Shown here one piece after another: positions 60,610 to 64,000 of a stretch of DNA of 64,000 bases. Source of the DNA: Welwitschia mirabilis (Eukaryota; Gnetophyta; Gnetopsida; Welwitschiales). Within the stretch, counting starts at the first letter, position 1; every line of letters starts with the position of its first letter. The stretch lies in the NCBI GenBank assembly GCA_051453625.1, contig JBOZIK010000001.1, positions 186,149,628-186,213,627 on the forward strand, in the 5' to 3' direction. The notes under the pieces are model-generated. The model did not search any database and was not told the origin of the DNA. It saw nothing but the letters and a program-made list of their open reading frames with translations. A program made the position numbers and the translations under genes.

Positions 60610-60875
60610 CTCAACCCATCACTGACCACTTACTTCCTACTCACTTGTCATTTGTTTGTCATACGCTCACTGCTTACTTATCATTTGTTCATCGTGCACT
60701 TGCCACTTGCTTATCGCTTATTCATAATGCACTTACCTCTCGCTTATTGCTTGCTCAAGGCCTGGTCATTGCTTACTCATTGCTCGCTCGGGGCTTGGTC
60801 ATCGCTCGCTTACTACTTATACTTGCTTGCTGCTTGCATGTGGCTTGCTACTTGCTCCTCACTCACTAGCAAGTC
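60610..60875 (+). repeat. Degenerate tandem repeat of about 33 bp, CpG-containing
   Basis: Units resemble CTTATCGCTTATTCATAATG followed by CACTTACCTCTCG. They vary into CTCGCTCGGGGCTTGGTCAT. The region is clearly richer in C and G, and in CG dinucleotides, than its surroundings. Two overlapping frames (60607-60882 and 60645-60869) stay open because the unit is near a multiple of three and poor in A. They look like repeat products rather than genes. Confidence 0.7.
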
Positions 60876-62875
60876 TAATTGAAGACATAAATATGAATTA
60901 CAGAGACTTTTTCTATTATGGGTTTTTATAGGTTGTAGGATTTTGATAGCTATATTTCATTTGTTTATTTGTTTATTTGTTTATGGATTCAAAAGAATAG
61001 AGATTCTTTTAGAGTTGCAGAAGCTATGTAAGGGCATAGATGGGATTGTTGCATTTTCATCCTTTTAAATATTAATTTATATTTGAGGTTTTGTCTATAT
61101 CAGAGAATCATTTATTCAGCTTGACTTTGGCTCATTTCTTGTTGGAATCCTTAATGCCTTAAAAAGCCACAAAAGAGAGTTTGTCCATCTGTAATAACCA
61201 TTACTCCTGATAAATTTAAGGGGTCTTATTTATGAACTGAGTTTTTTCTATTTTTGAAGGAATTTCAGTACCCATGAATAAAAAAGGTTTTCCCTTTTGG
61301 AATTTGTTCCATATCTTCTTTCTCAAGACTATATTCCATCTAAATTCTTTTTAAATTTTCATGACTTATTTTTTTAGGCTTGTTGAAGAATCCCTTATAC
61401 TACTTAGATATGAAATACTAGAGAAGTCTAAGAGTGCTGTGCTCTTGACAATATAGAGAAAGATGAAAGCCCTTTTTTTTCATAACACCATACTAAGATT
61501 ACCCTTCAAGCAGCAAGATTAGATCAATGATCAATGTTTCATGTAACCATTCTGTAATGTGTGGTTTATTTATAATAATATCTATAATATTCTTGATCTG
61601 TTTCTTATCTAGTGTCCTTCTATATTGCAGTAGCCCATATGGAGACATTAGTAGAATTAGATTAGGCATAGTAAATTCCATAAATAATGCAGCCTAGAAA
61701 TTACTTGACACTCTTGTTCAGGCCTATGCATTCAGAGCCTTTAGAATATCTAATTCTAAAACTATGGATCTACTTTTCCTCATAAAAATATTTATTACAC
61801 AAAATGACTATTTAGGGAGGCTGCAATACTTTAGAAGGACAATAATACCATAAAATAATAATTTCACTTATGTTAAATTTAAGTTGAGATTCCTTATTTT
61901 TTATTCAGAGCACTTAGTTTGACCACAAGCTATTTAGTTTTCTTACTCTTCAAGATAGGTTTCTAGATTCACTTTCAAAGATGCTTATAGAAAAAGCTTT
62001 AGATGGTAATGTTTTATTTCCTAAATGTTCATCATTTTTTATTACAAATTCTAAAAGGGGACATTTTTAATAGAAATAAAAGTAAGGATGACTATTGTTA
62101 TAATCACCCTCATTTTTAGCATTAAAAGATAATGTGAGGCATTATTTATAAGAACTTCCATTTTCTTATTTCCTGGAAATTAGGTTTATTTGAAAATCTT
62201 TTGAAGATTTTTTAGAGTCACTTTAAAGATAACTGTCCAGTAGTTTGCATTGGCAATTAAAATGGTTATATTCCTAAGTAATTTTTTTCAAGGAATTTCT
62301 TATTTTCTTAGCCTAAATTTAGATTGTGTTTGGATATTGAAGTGCCTTTCCTTAAGTAGCTGTGCTTGATTTCAACAATGAGAAAGCACCATTGTTGAAA
62401 TGATAACCTTCATCAACTTGAAGATCTTTTGTACTTGCAAGCTTTAATTTTGTAATCATCTATTCACTCTCCTTTGTAATTCTAAAGATTTATGATACAC
62501 ATGTCCTTCTCACTCTCATCTAATCTGTAAAACTTCATGAGGAAGGCAAGTTTCATTCTCTACGAACTCCTTATGCCTTATATCTTAACTTAGTTTTTTC
62601 ATCTTATTCTTGATTCTATTGATATAATTTTGGACATAAAACAATTACTCCAAAGCACTTAGATATTAAAGATCTATTTTATTTCATTATTATTTATATC
62701 TTATAACATAATTGATATTCAGTTCTTAATTATTACATCTGAAGTGAACTAAAAGCATTCAAACAAAATTGGAATTTGCTTGCAACTTGAGTTTATAAAA
62801 AAAGAAAGGCATTAGAAAATTGATCTGCATGTTAATCACCACATTCTAGGAGCTCTATCATGTGATGGATTATAG
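60876..62875. other. Unrecognised sequence between the tandem repeat and the HSP pseudogene
   Basis: No domain or repeat partner was found in the window. It may be internal CACTA sequence or upstream intron of the captured gene. A microsatellite-like TTTGTTTATTTG run lies at about 60958-60985. Confidence 0.4.
62369..62401. repeat. Perfect 12-bp inverted repeat
   Basis: ATTTCAACAATG, a 9-base loop (AGAAAGCAC), then CATTGTTGAAAT. A hairpin could form. No longer element around it was detected. Confidence 0.7.
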
Positions 62876-63512
62876 AAAGAAATCAAACATGAATCTGATT
62901 TGGCATACCAAGATAAAATCATGGAAGAGATTAAGGACAAAAAAAATGCAGTTGAATCTTATGTTTATGATATGTGGAATAAGGCAAGTTTTATCTTTGT
63001 CATTTTCATTGGCTTATATCACTAAATCTATAGTAGTTATTTTAAACATACCATAGGATAACTTTTTCAGTACTTTCCTCCATCTAATTATTGTTTTTTC
63101 GATTACCTCTCTGTCATCACATATGGACCAATGCACCCTTATTTTTTCATTGTTAATGAAGAAAAGCTTAAAAAACATATTTATGCTAGATATTCTAAAT
63201 TGATACATGATATGATAAATAGCAAGAATATGCAAAGGAATTTGAATGAGAATGTCTTTCTCTAAAGTTGTAACAAACAAAAAATTGGTTATATGTTGAG
63301 GATGGTGATCAAACAAAAGGGGCATATGTGGAAAGTCTAAAAGAACTGAAAAAGGTATGCATTAGTGCTCAGCATATGTAATTTTTATGATAAGCATGTC
63401 TGCTATGTATTTATAGTCTTATCAAAGAAATTGAAAGGTGCATTAATGAAAATCAAAATCTACCATTGCTCAATAGATTATTGATCCCATTGAACAAAGA
63501 TTTAAGAAGGAA
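62876..63512 (+). pseudogene. Heat shock protein 70/110 (HSP70-14/15-like) pseudogene, three exon-like blocks with introns
   Basis: Block 1 (62876-62983) is open for 36 codons and includes YQDKIMEEIKDKKNAVESYV then YDMWNK. This closely resembles the C-terminal region of plant HSP70-14/15 (Hsp110/SSE group), usually KNAVE(S/A)YVYDMRNK. Arg is changed to Trp (CGG to TGG). Block 2 (about 63203-63354) contains QEY...WLYVEDGDQTKGAYVESL and KELKK, with at least three in-frame stops (at 63220, 63247 and 63271). The last two fit C-to-T changes (CGA to TGA, CAA to TAA). Block 3 (63477-63512) reads IIDPIEQRFKKE and then a stop. Blocks end or start at splice-like sites (AAG|GCAAGT, AAG|GTATGC, ATAG|), so the intron pattern is kept and it is not a processed copy. 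No ATPase-domain exons were found upstream, so it is a 3' fragment. The family normally acts as a cytosolic chaperone and Hsp70 nucleotide-exchange factor. This copy is not functional. Confidence 0.82.
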
Positions 63513-64000
63513 TAAATGTGAAAGAAAAGGACATATGAACTAGAGACTTGCATTTAATATTTTTGTAATCTTGTTTAGGTGAATATTAAATATGATCATA
63601 TTTGTCACAAAGAGAAGGAAATTATATGCATGTTTGTATTGAATTTTTTCCCCCTGATTTGAGGCATATGTTTGGTTTTTAATTCCTACAATTTTTATTA
63701 TTTCATGTATGTGTTATTCTTGAAGAATGAGAAGGTAGATATGTTATGCTATTAAAGATATCATAAATATTTAATTTAAATTTAGTTAAATTAAAGATTA
63801 TTCTTCCATAGATAAAAACTGTGTAATAGCCTATGTGCCATGATGTGATCACTGCATTGCTTACAAAGTCTAGCATGCCATGAAGATCTCTTTTCTGTTT
63901 GCATGGATAAGGGTTTTCTTACACCTATAACTATGCTTCAAAATTCTTATGTTGATCTTGTTATCATGATGGAGCTTTCCTATTATGAAACTGTAATGAG
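63513..64000 (+). other. Downstream of the HSP fragment, nothing certain
   Basis: Codons after 63512 (for example TYELETCI at about 63530-63555) might continue block 3 out of frame. No further HSP block, such as the one usually containing QK.LNEC..AE.WL, could be recognised before the window ends. Confidence 0.4.

Noticed and set aside
60607-60882. Two overlapping plus-strand frames of 91 and 74 codons
   Set aside because: Both are products of the 33-bp tandem repeat. Having two open frames in the same repeat argues against coding.
62862-63056. Plus-strand frame of 64 codons beginning at an ATG
   Set aside because: It overlaps HSP block 1 in the wrong frame. The similarity to HSP70/110 is in a different frame starting at about 62876.
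63014-63325. Minus-strand frame of 103 codons, the second longest in the window
   Set aside because: It overlaps HSP block 2 and its intron on the opposite strand. The plus-strand reading has clear family similarity and this one has none.
1-64000. CRISPR arrays, operons, ribosome binding sites, origins and bacterial insertion sequences
   Set aside because: All content is of plant nuclear retroelement type. The direct repeats seen are tandem or LTR repeats without regular spacers.

Overview
This window is a strongly AT-rich, transposon-packed stretch of a plant nuclear genome, most likely an angiosperm. The evidence is the set of element types: a Ty3/gypsy element of the Del/Tekay kind, Ty1/copia elements of the SIRE/Maximus kind, plant tRNA-Met-type primer sites (TGGTATCAGAGC and decayed forms), an L1-type LINE, a tRNA-derived SINE and a CACTA-like terminus. 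I see no intact protein-coding gene. All open frames are short, and every recognisable coding stretch is interrupted by stops and frameshifts. Many of these look like C-to-T or G-to-A changes, as expected for old, methylated, silenced repeats. The species cannot be named from this sequence. Four runs of N are present: 16155-16254, 49272-49371, 57186-57562 and 57814-57913.

Region 1 (1-29.7 kb) is one deep nest. An older repeat (about 1-1130, with a second copy at about 1850-2127 plus 28987-29270) was entered by a minus-strand Ty3/gypsy element, G1, at 2128-28981 with target duplication AAGAT. G1 has LTRs of about 4.2 kb. Inside its 5' untranslated region sits C2 (11137-20513, minus, TSD TAATT), a small non-autonomous LTR element. 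Inside C2 sits C3 (12659-19747, plus), a gag-only copia-like element. Inside C3 sit a SIRE-type copia, C4 (14394-18000, minus, TSD TTTAA), and a SINE (18078-18332, 17-bp TSD). Inside C4 is a fragment of a different gypsy gag (about 15160-16154). A solo LTR of G1's own family (23594-27459) interrupts G1's right LTR.

Region 2 (29.7-35.6 kb) holds a decayed minus-strand L1-type LINE ORF2. Its reverse transcriptase is split by about 1.7 kb that contains a plus-strand LINE ORF1 (DUF4283-like) fragment.

Region 3 (35.6-52.7 kb) holds an LTR-like repeat X (35633-37117 and 41882-43350), a 1.46-kb tandem duplication (38905-41835), a possible endogenous pararetrovirus (caulimovirid) fragment on the minus strand (about 44.5-46.96 kb), a SIRE-like LTR (about 47.63-48.7 kb) and a further 2.1-kb tandem duplication (about 49.4-52.6 kb).

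Region 4 (52.7-60.36 kb) is a second gypsy element, G6 (minus), interrupted by a SIRE-type copia, C5 (plus, from about 53759). Its gag is of the same type as the fragment inside C4. Two assembly gaps fall here, and one is flanked by a near-identical 67-bp duplication.

Region 5 (60.36-64 kb) starts with a CACTA-like terminus carrying four hairpin subterminal repeats, inserted in G6's 5' LTR. It continues through a roughly 33-bp degenerate tandem repeat to three exon-like blocks of a heat-shock protein 70/110 (HSP70-14/15-like) pseudogene with its introns preserved. This arrangement would fit gene-fragment capture by a CACTA element, but the far end lies beyond the window.
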